From: Bacteroidota bacterium
GTDB taxonomy: Bacteria; Bacteroidota; Ignavibacteria; UBA10030; UBA8401
NCBI GenBank assembly: GCA_041658205.1
Contig: JBBAAO010000002.1
Location: forward strand, 62,001 to 126,000
Direction: 5' to 3'
Length of the DNA: 64,000 bases
Below are positions 26,621-34,766 of this stretch, piece after piece. A program made the position numbers and the translations under genes. Below the pieces are notes generated by a model. It had not been told where the DNA came from, did not search any database, and worked only from the letters and a program-made list of their open reading frames with translations. Numbering within the stretch: position 1 is the stretch's first letter; each line of letters starts with the position of its first letter.

Positions 26621-26857
26621 ATGCAAAAATATCAAAGCATCAGCTGTTCGTATTATGATCAACTGGAAGCATATGCGACAAAACGCACACACTGTTCCAT
26701 CATCTATAGTGATGATTCAGAAAAAATTATCGATGGTGTTATTGTGGATGTCTATGCAAAAGAAGGTGCGGAATATTTAAAACTTGACAACGGAACCGTG
26801 ATTCGATTGGATTATCTTCTATCGATCAACGGTATTCCTGTCAGCAATATTTGCTAA
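26621..26857 (+). CDS. Rof-like (Rho-binding antiterminator family) small protein
   Basis: 78 residues. The pattern YQSISCSYYDQLEAYATKRT, followed by VIVDVYAKEGAEYLKLDNG and IRLDYLLSING, resembles Rof/YaeO proteins, compact Sm-like beta barrels that bind Rho and block its termination. The match is by pattern memory only. It ends 1 bp before thrC (stop at 26857, ATG at 26859), so it is likely translated with it. A role in letting RNA polymerase read through the long operon is speculative. Confidence 0.65.
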   Translation: MQKYQSISCSYYDQLEAYATKRTHCSIIYSDDSEKIIDGVIVDVYAKEGAEYLKLDNGTVIRLDYLLSINGIPVSNIC

Positions 26858-26858
26858 T

Positions 26859-28130
26859 ATGAAATCGATCTTAAAAAGTATAACAACCGGAACCGAATAT
26901 CCACTTAACGAAGTCCGATTCACATCGGACAACGGTGAATTGCTGGATGTGATTCATGATTTTGATGCAATTCGGAAACAATATTCAATTTCCCGCGAAT
27001 ATTTTTCTACTAAACGATCCACGATCAACGGTCAGCCGAGCGGCGGCGTTTGGCATTTTAAAGAATTAGTCTTACCGACAATCGCGGAATCGGAGATTGT
27101 TTCCAAACAGGAAGGAAATACACGGCTATACCGCAGCAAAAAAATCTCCTCATGGCTTGGATTGAATTCAGAAAAATTCTTTTTAAAGCATGAAGGAGAA
27201 AACCCCACCGGTTCGTTTAAAGATCGTGGAATGACTGTTGCTATAACACAAGCAAAAGCGCTGCATCAAAAAGCGGTGACGTGTGCATCCACAGGAAATA
27301 CGTCAGCATCACTGGCTGCTTATGCTTCAGAAGCGGAATTGACGGGAATTGTGCTCATTCCCAAGGGGAATGTGGCTGTTGGAAAAATTTCGCAGGCGCT
27401 TGCATACGGAACAAAAACACTTGTTGTCGATGGAGACTTTGATGATTGCATGCGGATGATCCGCGAGGCGCAGGAAAAACTTTCCGCGTATCCACTCAAT
27501 TCCATCAATCCATTCAGACTTGAAGGGCAAAAGACAATCATGTGGGAAATTTTGCTTCAACTGAACTGGCAAATTCCCGATTGGATTGTTTTTCCCGGAG
27601 GGAATCTTGGGAATACCAGCGCATTCGGAAAAGCGCTGCATGAAGCAAAAGAACTTGGTCTGATCGATAGGCTTCCCAGGTTCGCGGTGATTCAAGCAGA
27701 AGGGGCAAGTCCGTTTTACAAAGCGTATAAAAATAATTTTTCCGGATTGAAAACGGAAAAGGCAGATACTATTGCTACTGCAATTAAAATCGGTGATCCA
27801 GTAAACTACTCCAAAGCCGTGCGTGCATTACGGTGGACAAACGGAATTGTGGAAAGCGTCACAGATGAAGAAATTCTGGAAGCAAAAGCGAATGTTGATG
27901 CTGCGGGTATCGGCGCAGAACCGGCTTCGTGTGCAACGGTGGCAGGAATAAAAAAATTGATTGCCAGCGGCGAGATAAAAACAAGCGAAACCGTCGTCGG
28001 AATACTGACGGGAAACATATTGAAAGATCCGCAGGTGATTGTTGATTACCATTTTAACCGAAAAACGGCTCTCGCAAATCCGCCAAACGAAATAAAAGCA
28101 GACATTAGTGATTTAAGAAAATATCTTTAA
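26859..28130 (+). CDS. thrC: Threonine synthase
   Basis: PLP enzyme converting O-phosphohomoserine to threonine. The 423 residues include the PLP-lysine motif NPTGSFKDRGMTVA, CASTGNTSASLAAYA, the phosphate-binding FPGGNLGNTSAFGKAL and AGIGAEPASCATVAG. It begins 1 bp after the Rof-like gene. thrB follows, but a GxxExxY gene with inverted repeats separates the two. Confidence 0.94.
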   Translation: MKSILKSITTGTEYPLNEVRFTSDNGELLDVIHDFDAIRKQYSISREYFSTKRSTINGQPSGGVWHFKELVLPTIAESEIVSKQEGNTRLYRSKKISSWLGLNSEKFFLKHEGENPTGSFKDRGMTVAITQAKALHQKAVTCASTGNTSASLAAYASEAELTGIVLIPKGNVAVGKISQALAYGTKTLVVDGDFDDCMRMIREAQEKLSAYPLNSINPFRLEGQKTIMWEILLQLNWQIPDWIVFPGGNLGNTSAFGKALHEAKELGLIDRLPRFAVIQAEGASPFYKAYKNNFSGLKTEKADTIATAIKIGDPVNYSKAVRALRWTNGIVESVTDEEILEAKANVDAAGIGAEPASCATVAGIKKLIASGEIKTSETVVGILTGNILKDPQVIVDYHFNRKTALANPPNEIKADISDLRKYL

Positions 28131-28144
28131 TACACCGCAAAGAC
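28131..28144. repeat. Left terminal inverted repeat of the GxxExxY insert
   Basis: TACACCGCAAAGAC, starting right at the thrC stop codon; exact reverse complement of 28565-28578. It continues as a periodic CACAGAGACGCAAAGAG stretch up to the GxxExxY ATG. Confidence 0.8.
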
Positions 28145-28162
28145 ACAGAGACGCAAAGAGAA

Positions 28163-28549
28163 ATGACTGTCGAAAATCTCAATCGCATTTCGAAGACAAT
28201 TCTTGATGCGTGTATTACTGTTCATCGGGAAATGGGGCCTGGTTTATTAGAATCAATTTATGAGCTATGTCTGTTGGATGAGCTTCAACAAAGAGGATTA
28301 GTAGTTGCAAGCCAAGTTTCAATTCCTTTGAGGTTTAAGGGAAAAGAGCTATCCAAAGATTTTCGTATCGATATTCTTGTTGAAAACGAAATAGTTTTAG
28401 AAATTAAAGCGGTTGACATTTTGCTGCCAGTACATGAAGCACAAATAATCTCATACTTAAAGTTAACAGATAAGAGATTAGGCTTTTTGATCAATTTTAA
28501 TGTTCCGTTATTAAAAAATGGTTTTAAACGATTCGTTCACAATTTTTAA
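28163..28549 (+). CDS. GxxExxY family protein
   Basis: 128 residues with the defining motif GPGLLESIYELCL near residue 27. It also has VSIPLRFKGKELSKDFRIDILVE and VLEIKAVDIL, which resemble a PD-(D/E)xK-type nuclease core (D...E-x-K), and the end motif LGFLINFNVPLLKNGFKRFV. Molecular function is not established for the family. The gene interrupts thrC-thrB and is bounded by 14-bp perfect inverted repeats, so it looks like a small inserted cassette. Its AT-rich codon use differs visibly from its neighbours. Confidence 0.85.
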   Translation: MTVENLNRISKTILDACITVHREMGPGLLESIYELCLLDELQQRGLVVASQVSIPLRFKGKELSKDFRIDILVENEIVLEIKAVDILLPVHEAQIISYLKLTDKRLGFLINFNVPLLKNGFKRFVHNF

Positions 28550-28564
28550 TTTTAGCGCCTTGGC

Positions 28565-28578
28565 GTCTTTGCGGTGTA
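28565..28578. repeat. Right terminal inverted repeat of the GxxExxY insert
   Basis: GTCTTTGCGGTGTA, exact reverse complement of the left repeat, ending 3 bp before the thrB ATG. The flanking AGCGCCTTGGC makes the outer part similar to the left side only in composition. Confidence 0.8.
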
Positions 28579-28581
28579 AAA

Positions 28582-29472
28582 ATGCAAATAAAAATTCCCT
28601 GTTCCACCTCTAATCTCGGTCCCGGATTTGATACGCTTGGTTTGGCGTTGAATCGGTTTCTCTATCTTTCCGCAGAACAATCAAACGGATTGACAATCAT
28701 TGTTGAAGGAAACGGCAAGGAACATATTGCTACCGACGCGACGAATCTTGTTTATGCAGCAATGACTTCAACAGTCCAAAAAGTTGGAAGAACAATACCA
28801 GCGATACACCTTCATATTAAAAATGAAATTCCGTCATACGGCGGACTTGGAGGGAGTGGTGCAGCGATTGCCGGCGGTGTTTTTCTTGCGAATGAATTGT
28901 TGAAAATGAAATTATCAAAAGATGATATGTTGAATATCGCTGTGGAAATTGAAGGACATCCTGATAATGTTTCCGCTGCGATATTTGGCGGATTAACAGT
29001 AAACAGTTTCGATGCGGAAAGAAAAGTTCATTGCCGGAGTATTAATATAAAAAAACCACTTTCCGTTATTACCTGCTCTCCTCATTTTCAGGTACAGACG
29101 AAAGAAGCACGGAAGATTCTTCCACAGCAAGTTCCCCTTAAAGATGCTGTCACCAATATCGAAAATGCAGCATCCCTTGTTGCTGCAATGATGAGTGGAG
29201 ATTTTGAAGCATTACGCTATGTGACTACTGATCGTCTCCATGAACAATACCGTGCCACACTTATTCCCGGATATGCCGATGTTCAGAAAGCAGCACTCGA
29301 TGCCGGTGCATTATCCTTCAACATTAGCGGCGCAGGACCAACAGTCTTTGCGTTTGCCGTTGCACACGAACAACAGATTGCCGCCGCCATGAAACAGGCG
29401 TTCGAACGGAACGGACAACAGGCAACATCAGAAGTGATATCCGTAGAAAATTCCGGTGCGACTCTTCTCTAA
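28582..29472 (+). CDS. thrB: Homoserine kinase
   Basis: GHMP-family kinase making O-phosphohomoserine for ThrC. The 296 residues open with the substrate motif IPCSTSNLGPGFDTLGLALN, followed by the ATP loop PSYGGLGGSGAAIAGGVFLA near residue 90 and the C-terminal SGAGPTVFAFA. It is the last gene of the plus-strand amino-acid cluster. Its ribosome-binding region is now formed by the right repeat of the GxxExxY insert, so expression may depend on that element. Confidence 0.93.
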   Translation: MQIKIPCSTSNLGPGFDTLGLALNRFLYLSAEQSNGLTIIVEGNGKEHIATDATNLVYAAMTSTVQKVGRTIPAIHLHIKNEIPSYGGLGGSGAAIAGGVFLANELLKMKLSKDDMLNIAVEIEGHPDNVSAAIFGGLTVNSFDAERKVHCRSINIKKPLSVITCSPHFQVQTKEARKILPQQVPLKDAVTNIENAASLVAAMMSGDFEALRYVTTDRLHEQYRATLIPGYADVQKAALDAGALSFNISGAGPTVFAFAVAHEQQIAAAMKQAFERNGQQATSEVISVENSGATLL

Positions 29473-29621
29473 ACTGCTTATCTTTTGTATCACAGCTGTC
29501 CAAAATAAATCGTAACTGAATACAAAATTGGCTGTAGTAACTCAAATTGGGTAAATATATTTTGATAACAAGTAGTAAACCCTCTTTGCTGTATTGTAGA
29601 GATCGTATAAAAGTGTGTGGG

Positions 29622-29742
29622 TGCGAAATTTAGGAGGACTGAGTGAATGGGAAAGCGATGAATGACGGGACTTTTGATGGCGCGATTCGCGCCATCAACG
29701 GGCAAGAGCGAACGGGATTCATCGCGCGCGTTAAATTTCGCA
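29622..29742. repeat. Nested long palindrome
   Basis: Three concentric inverted pairs share one centre near 29686: TGCGAAATTTA/TAAATTTCGCA (29622-29632 with 29732-29742), GCGATGAAT/ATTCATCGC (29655-29663 with 29717-29725) and GATGGCGCG/CGCGCCATC (29676-29684 with 29688-29696). It could be a MITE-like or REP-like element or a structured RNA. Confidence 0.65.
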
Positions 29743-29755
29743 AGGAGTTCTTTTG

Positions 29756-29785
29756 CTTCTTTTCTTGCTCCGTCAAGAAAAGAAG
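29756..29785. repeat. Perfect 12-bp hairpin
   Basis: CTTCTTTTCTTG and CAAGAAAAGAAG flank the 6-nt loop CTCCGT. There is no T-run immediately after on either strand. It is 14 bp beyond the nested palindrome and may belong to the same repeat. Confidence 0.6.
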
Positions 29786-29869
29786 AGAGTGAGGAATTTT
29801 GTTGTTTTTATCAATGTATTTTGGACAAGTGTGATTTTGTATCATCCTTATTAACATTCTGGGAAACCC

Positions 29870-30520
29870 ATGAGCGAATTTCCACAAAGCGATCGTAATA
29901 AAGTACGCCGGCTTCCTCAGCGGGGCCATTATGACAAAGACACAGTCTATGCCATTGTCGACGAAGCGCTGATTTGTCACGCAGGCTTTGTTGTTGACGG
30001 ACAACCGTTTGTTATTCCGACGATTCATGTTCGGATTGGTGATACAATCTACCTGCATGGCGCTGTTGCGAACAGGATGTTATCACATCTTAAAGCAGGA
30101 AATGATGTGTGCCTGACAATGACACTGATTGACGGAATTGTGTTTGCGCGATCGGTCTTTCATCATAGTATGAATTATCGTTCGGCAGTGTTGTTTGGGA
30201 AGGGAAGAGTGATTGAGGGATATGATGAAAAGTGGAAAGTCTTTGAAGCATTAACAGAGCATATTGCTAAGGGACGGTGGAATGACGCGCGAAAACCAAC
30301 AGAACAAGAGACAAACATCACCACCATTATTGCGATCGATATTGAATCTGCCTCTGCAAAAATACGGATCGGTCCCGCTAAAGATGATGAGGAAGATTAT
30401 GCTTTACCGATGTGGGCCGGGGTAATGCCGGTGAGTATGAAATTTGGTGAACCAAAAAGAGATGAACGACTGCCGGAAACAGTTTCTCTACCGGCATATC
30501 TAAAGGAATACCGGCGTTAG
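29870..30520 (+). CDS. Pyridoxamine 5'-phosphate oxidase-like flavin-binding protein
   Basis: 216 residues of the split-barrel FMN-binding type. The N-terminal segment VRRLPQRGHYDKDTVYAIVDEA resembles the NimA/flavin-nucleotide-binding group. HAGFVVDGQPFVIPTIHVRI, IYLHGAVANRMLSHLK and SMNYRSAVLFGKGRVIEG fit the barrel with a flavin-contacting region. The substrate is unknown. It stands alone on the plus strand after a 397-bp non-coding stretch and converges with the esterase gene. Confidence 0.82.
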   Translation: MSEFPQSDRNKVRRLPQRGHYDKDTVYAIVDEALICHAGFVVDGQPFVIPTIHVRIGDTIYLHGAVANRMLSHLKAGNDVCLTMTLIDGIVFARSVFHHSMNYRSAVLFGKGRVIEGYDEKWKVFEALTEHIAKGRWNDARKPTEQETNITTIIAIDIESASAKIRIGPAKDDEEDYALPMWAGVMPVSMKFGEPKRDERLPETVSLPAYLKEYRR

Positions 30521-30526
30521 CAGCAA

Positions 30527-31981
30527 TTATTGTTTGATCAGTTCGAATGTTTGCGGTGTTCTTTTGATCCAATCCATAAATGATCGGTCTTTTTCCGGCA
30601 TATCTTCGGGGACGATATATCCCTTCAGTTGAGTTGATCCCGCAAGATTTCCATTTTTATTGATCTTTGCCGTTGAAACAATGACGCCGGAACCCATATT
30701 TTTATATCCGAAGATTAACTCTCCATTCTTCGATACAGAAAACACCTCTTGTTCTATTCTCTTTCCCCGCGCCCAAGGCGGATCGACGCGAAACAGTGTT
30801 GGCACACTATTGTTTATTGAAATCTCTATTGTTATTGGCTCTTCTTTCGTTTGGAATTGAATTTCTCCTGAAGATGGCTGAACTCTACTCTGACTCCCTT
30901 TCCAGATACCAATATATTGAAGCACTTCATCGGCAGAGGGTTTCCGCAATCCCAAATAATAATCGGCAAGAGAACTATCATGCAATGCGATCGTTGCAGC
31001 ATTGTTTTTCAGAATGTCGATCTCATGCATGGTACCGTAGATCGTTTCTGCATATTGTGTCAATTCAAGTACTTCTTTTTTGCGATGCTCCATGAGATTT
31101 CTGGACGCACTTCCCAACAATATACGAAGTGGGATCTGGTAATGATATCCATAGCTTAACGATATTGTTTCGTAATGTTTTTTCAGTTGCAACAATGAGA
31201 GATCCTTTTTTACGGGAGCAAAATCTTGAAAAAGGAATTTTAATCCATCGTACATCCCTTTGCCGGGAATGGATTCATGTGTTTCACCAGACAATATCAC
31301 TTGCAGTGCGTTATTTCCTTTTGGCATGAACCGACTCCAATCAGTTCCCCAGCCGAACGCATTCTCAATAGAAACGTACTTTGTTTTGCTGTTCTCTTTG
31401 AGTAAGCGTGCAATATTATTTTTGAGCGCATCTGTTTTTGGGTCGATGTTGATTGGAACATCAAAGGAAAGAATCCACGGAAAGATCAGCGGCTTCCGTG
31501 CAAGAAGATACGAAACAAACAGACCTCCCTGAGAATGTCCGATGATGATCGTATGACCATTCAACGGAAAATGTTTCGTTAAAAAAGGTAGCAATTCGTC
31601 GGAGACAAATTGTGAAAAATTCTTTTCACCAAGTCCATCCAAGGCACTTGGCATAGGCATATCACGATTCCTGTCGGTGTTGGGAATCCCGACGATCACC
31701 GCTTCCGGCATTTGGGGAATTTCAGAGGAATAACACATAAAGCGAGATGTGCTCACCAACAATTCAAACAGCGTTTCAGCATCGAAAACAATAATCAGCG
31801 GATATCGGGTGTTTTGGTTCACCGTTTGCGCCGCGGGTGAGTAAAGATAGATATTCCGTTTTTCTTGTAACACGTTTGAATAGAGTAATCGTGTCGTACC
31901 AATCGTTACCTGATTGCTTGATTGAGCAAAACATGCCGTTGTTAATAATCCGGTAATAAAAAGAAGTTGGAGTTTGTTCAT
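30527..31981 (-). CDS. Exported alpha/beta-hydrolase, esterase-D/IroE-like
   Basis: 484 residues with a signal peptide (about 1-19, ending ACFAQ). The catalytic domain contains YPLIIVFDAE, MPEAVIVGIPNTDRNRDM and the nucleophile elbow GHSQGG with Ser150. A separate C-terminal region (about 365-484) of unassigned fold follows. Such PF00756-type proteins hydrolyse esters of varied substrates; the substrate is not readable here. It converges with the flavin-binding gene (6-bp gap). Confidence 0.8.
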   Translation of the reverse strand: MNKLQLLFITGLLTTACFAQSSNQVTIGTTRLLYSNVLQEKRNIYLYSPAAQTVNQNTRYPLIIVFDAETLFELLVSTSRFMCYSSEIPQMPEAVIVGIPNTDRNRDMPMPSALDGLGEKNFSQFVSDELLPFLTKHFPLNGHTIIIGHSQGGLFVSYLLARKPLIFPWILSFDVPINIDPKTDALKNNIARLLKENSKTKYVSIENAFGWGTDWSRFMPKGNNALQVILSGETHESIPGKGMYDGLKFLFQDFAPVKKDLSLLQLKKHYETISLSYGYHYQIPLRILLGSASRNLMEHRKKEVLELTQYAETIYGTMHEIDILKNNAATIALHDSSLADYYLGLRKPSADEVLQYIGIWKGSQSRVQPSSGEIQFQTKEEPITIEISINNSVPTLFRVDPPWARGKRIEQEVFSVSKNGELIFGYKNMGSGVIVSTAKINKNGNLAGSTQLKGYIVPEDMPEKDRSFMDWIKRTPQTFELIKQ

Positions 31982-32119
31982 TCTTCAATTAGTTGTAGAC
32001 TGTCCATGATCGGCTTCTGGATGATTTTTAACAACGCTCTCGCAGTTCTTGTTTGAAATTGTCAAAAACTTGGTTTTAAATAACCAATTTACGGTTCTGT
32101 TAATTGTCTCAGGGAAAAT

Positions 32120-32806
32120 TTATCTCAATACAAGTACCATCCAGTCGGCTACCGACTGTAAAAGTGTAGGATCTTTTGTAAACATGGGTGCGCCGTGTCC
32201 GGCATTGTTTAGCACCTTCATTGTACTGACCGAATTTGTTGATGTGGCCACCATCTCCCTGATTGACTTCACAGCAGGATCTTCCTCAGAACTGGCGGCA
32301 CCGAATATTGCCAACTGAGGATTGTTACGTAAATAAGTAAGTCCTGCTTTTGAAGTCCCACCCGAAAGCAACATTAAACCCTTTATTTTACCGCTGCGTT
32401 TGGCTAATCCTATTGCATTATTTACGCCACAACTGGCACCACCAACGCCAAGATTGAGCGTATCAATCCTTGGCTGCGTCATCAACATTGCAAGTGCCGA
32501 ATCAATGTCTTTGGAGAGATTTTCGTATCCTCCAACGGAAGGTGTCTCACCGTATCCCCTATAGTCGAAAGTAAGCACGTGAATACCGAATTGAGCTAAA
32601 GTTGTAGCAAGTTGCTTCCAACTCTTGCGGTCCATATTGCATTGGTGCAGCAATAGCATTCCTGGTCCCTGCTTATCCGAAGTATAATATGTTGCTTTTA
32701 ATTTAACACCATCATGCGCAAGAATATCTATATTAATTTCTTGTACTGATGATGGCTCTTTGGCCAATGCACAAACTGATAGTATAAGAAACATTATTGT
32801 TTTCAT
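32120..32806 (-). CDS. Exported alpha/beta-hydrolase, dienelactone-hydrolase-like
   Basis: 228 residues with a short signal peptide (about 1-16). HQCNMDRKSWKQLATTLAQ and VLTFDYRGYGETP precede the nucleophile elbow GGASCGVN, a G-x-S-x-G motif, and the late NNAGHGAPMF provides the catalytic His. The fold is clear but the substrate is not. It is separated from the upstream esterase gene by 138 bp and appears monocistronic. Confidence 0.78.
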   Translation of the reverse strand: MKTIMFLILSVCALAKEPSSVQEINIDILAHDGVKLKATYYTSDKQGPGMLLLHQCNMDRKSWKQLATTLAQFGIHVLTFDYRGYGETPSVGGYENLSKDIDSALAMLMTQPRIDTLNLGVGGASCGVNNAIGLAKRSGKIKGLMLLSGGTSKAGLTYLRNNPQLAIFGAASSEEDPAVKSIREMVATSTNSVSTMKVLNNAGHGAPMFTKDPTLLQSVADWMVLVLR

Positions 32807-32936
32807 GACGCCCTTTTAATTTTTCATTTATGAAATTGATTTTACTCAACTCAATCTTTTGAGTTTCCTTAAAGTAAAAACCGTTTTTAACGTAGCTCAT
32901 ATTTCAAATAATACAAAAGATAAAAAAGTTCTTACG

Positions 32937-33560
32937 TTAACACTGATCTCTTAGTTTCTCTTCCTCTTTTTGAAATTTTATCAGAGGAATTGGATTAGGA
33001 GGTTGTTGTTTCTGTCGTGCCGTTTTTGGCAGTGCTGTTTCCGCGGAAAGGATATTTGGTTCTCCTCCAAAGAAATAACTTAAAGCTTTTCGCCGTCTAA
33101 TATAGTTGATCCCTCCATATGTCGAATCGATTTTTAATGTGGGGTAAAGAATTTCCTCCTTCCATCCCGCAAATCCTCCAAGCAGCGTGTATACGCTATC
33201 ATAGTATTTCATTTTTAGAAGCATCCATGCCTGAGATGCATGGATTCCCCCTTCAGAATACAGCACAACAACTTCATTTCGTTTGATCCCTCCGTTCAGC
33301 AGTTCCTGCAGAGTCATATTCTCCGCATCAGCAATTGTGTTGAGGGCATGCAGTGAAGAATCACGCAAGTCGATTAATCGGATCTTTTTTCCTGCATAGA
33401 GCTGTTCGGCGAGTTCAAGAGGGGTGATATGATCCTGTTCGCTTTCAATGAGCGCAGCAATTTCCGGAACGTTCACTTCTGATTGTTGAGGCGTACCAAT
33501 GGATGCAGCAAGAAGTGAAAGAACGAGGACAATACCGACAAGTAATTTATTGAGAGTCAT
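32937..33560 (-). CDS. Exported rhodanese-like protein lacking the catalytic Cys
   Basis: 207 residues: an N-terminal membrane anchor or signal (about 5-21), then a rhodanese fold (ITPLELAEQLYAGKKIRLID, VLYSEGGIHASQAWMLL, LLGGFAGWKEEIL). The catalytic loop normally begins with Cys; here the position is Ser102 (LYSEGGIHAS), so sulfur transfer by the usual mechanism is unlikely. A basic, Pro/Gln-rich tail ends the protein. It is last in the set rhodanese - YeeE part A - YeeE part B - this gene, 5 bp after the transporter half. Confidence 0.8.
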   Translation of the reverse strand: MTLNKLLVGIVLVLSLLAASIGTPQQSEVNVPEIAALIESEQDHITPLELAEQLYAGKKIRLIDLRDSSLHALNTIADAENMTLQELLNGGIKRNEVVVLYSEGGIHASQAWMLLKMKYYDSVYTLLGGFAGWKEEILYPTLKIDSTYGGINYIRRRKALSYFFGGEPNILSAETALPKTARQKQQPPNPIPLIKFQKEEEKLRDQC

Positions 33561-33565
33561 GAATT

Positions 33566-34153
33566 TTATTCCGTACGAAGTCGTTTTTCAAGATTCTCGG
33601 CGCCCCAAAATCCGGCAAGCGCTACCAGGACGATAAGGAGCACCGTTGTTCCATGAGAGAGATGCAATACTTGTGACAGAGTAATTTCACCCATTGAGGT
33701 CGATGAACACCAATCACCGATGAGGGGAAATAATTCGCCAAACAATAAAATTCCAGCAAACATTCCGAGCAAATGGATCCATCCATCCATCTTTCCGGTA
33801 ACAGAGGCAACACAGCATGTTCCGGGACAATAGCCCCCCATCACGAATCCAACTCCAAATACCAATCCGCCAACCAGTTGAGGGATAAGAAATGTTGGAA
33901 GAACACCAACAAGTGAGAGATCGATCAACCCAAACCAAGAAAACCAAAACAAACCGAGCATTGCAGTAATAATTGCAGTGAACATCACTTTAAAAACCGT
34001 GAGATCGCGAAAATAGAATTGCTGGGCGAGTTTTACGCTGCTTCCGAACCCTGCCTGTTCAAGAAAGAATCCAAAACCAATACCGATAACGACAGCAAAT
34101 AACAATGCTGTTTCATTTCCAAATAATCCAAATTGATAGAATGGTGCGTTCAT
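33566..34153 (-). CDS. YeeE/YedE-family transporter, second half protein
   Basis: 195 residues, hydrophobic throughout. The motif GGYCPGTCCVAS around the middle is the conserved Cys motif of YeeE/YedE (TsuA-like) channels, which import thiosulfate or related sulfur species. I start at MNAPFYQFG (34153), one base after the preceding gene stops; an upstream Met at 34213 would overlap that gene by 59 bp. The protein corresponds to one half of the full-length channel and presumably pairs with the product of the upstream gene, as in PmpA/PmpB. Confidence 0.83.
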   Translation of the reverse strand: MNAPFYQFGLFGNETALLFAVVIGIGFGFFLEQAGFGSSVKLAQQFYFRDLTVFKVMFTAIITAMLGLFWFSWFGLIDLSLVGVLPTFLIPQLVGGLVFGVGFVMGGYCPGTCCVASVTGKMDGWIHLLGMFAGILLFGELFPLIGDWCSSTSMGEITLSQVLHLSHGTTVLLIVLVALAGFWGAENLEKRLRTE

Positions 34154-34154
34154 A

Positions 34155-34673
34155 CTAAGTCCACTGCTTTTTAAAAAAATATGCAACGCAATATGCACTG
34201 GCAAACACAGCAATCATAAAGACCCAACTTCCCACACTTAAAAGTGCTCCTCCTGTTAACGCCTGACCGCTTGTGCACCCACGGGCAATCTTGGATCCGA
34301 ATCCCATCAGAATGCCACCGGAAAATGCGTACACCATTCTTGTCGTAATGGTAACTCGTGCACTTTTATCAACAGTACGACGCACCCGCCCCGAAATGAG
34401 TCCCGAAATTAATCCGCCAATCAGCACGCCGAGGATCTCGAAGACGAGCCAATCATTTAACGGATTTCCAGATGGTGTTGAGAGATACTCTTTATAGAAA
34501 GTGTTGGATTGAGCATGCGACGGTGCGACGCTGTTCACACCAAAAGTGAGAAATGAACTTAATGCACCTGAAGCGCCGAGGCCTCTTCCCATAATTACAA
34601 AGGCAGCAAGCAGGACGAGTCCGATTCCGATGCCTGCGAGGTAAGGATTCATGTATGGTTTGGGTGCACTCAT
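34155..34673 (-). CDS. YeeE/YedE-family transporter, first half protein
   Basis: 172 residues from MSAPKPYMNPYLAG (34673); the frame is open to 34730, but that extension is not hydrophobic or conserved-looking. ARGCTSGQALTGGALLSVGS is the other conserved Cys motif of YeeE/YedE channels. With the following gene it forms a two-subunit transporter of sulfur compounds. The neighbouring rhodaneses support a thiosulfate or sulfane-sulfur role. Confidence 0.83.
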   Translation of the reverse strand: MSAPKPYMNPYLAGIGIGLVLLAAFVIMGRGLGASGALSSFLTFGVNSVAPSHAQSNTFYKEYLSTPSGNPLNDWLVFEILGVLIGGLISGLISGRVRRTVDKSARVTITTRMVYAFSGGILMGFGSKIARGCTSGQALTGGALLSVGSWVFMIAVFASAYCVAYFFKKQWT

Positions 34674-34766
34674 GGTATATAAGTATGTGAGTAGTTGAGT
34701 AACCGAACGTACGAGGGAATAATATCTCAATTACTCAACTACTTTCGGTATTTTTTCCAAGGAGAT

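Larger units (their letters stand above)
29473..29869. other. 397-bp non-coding stretch after thrB
   Basis: No credible gene. It contains a roughly 120-bp nested palindrome (29622-29742) and a separate perfect 12-bp hairpin (29756-29785), both listed on their own. Confidence 0.7.
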
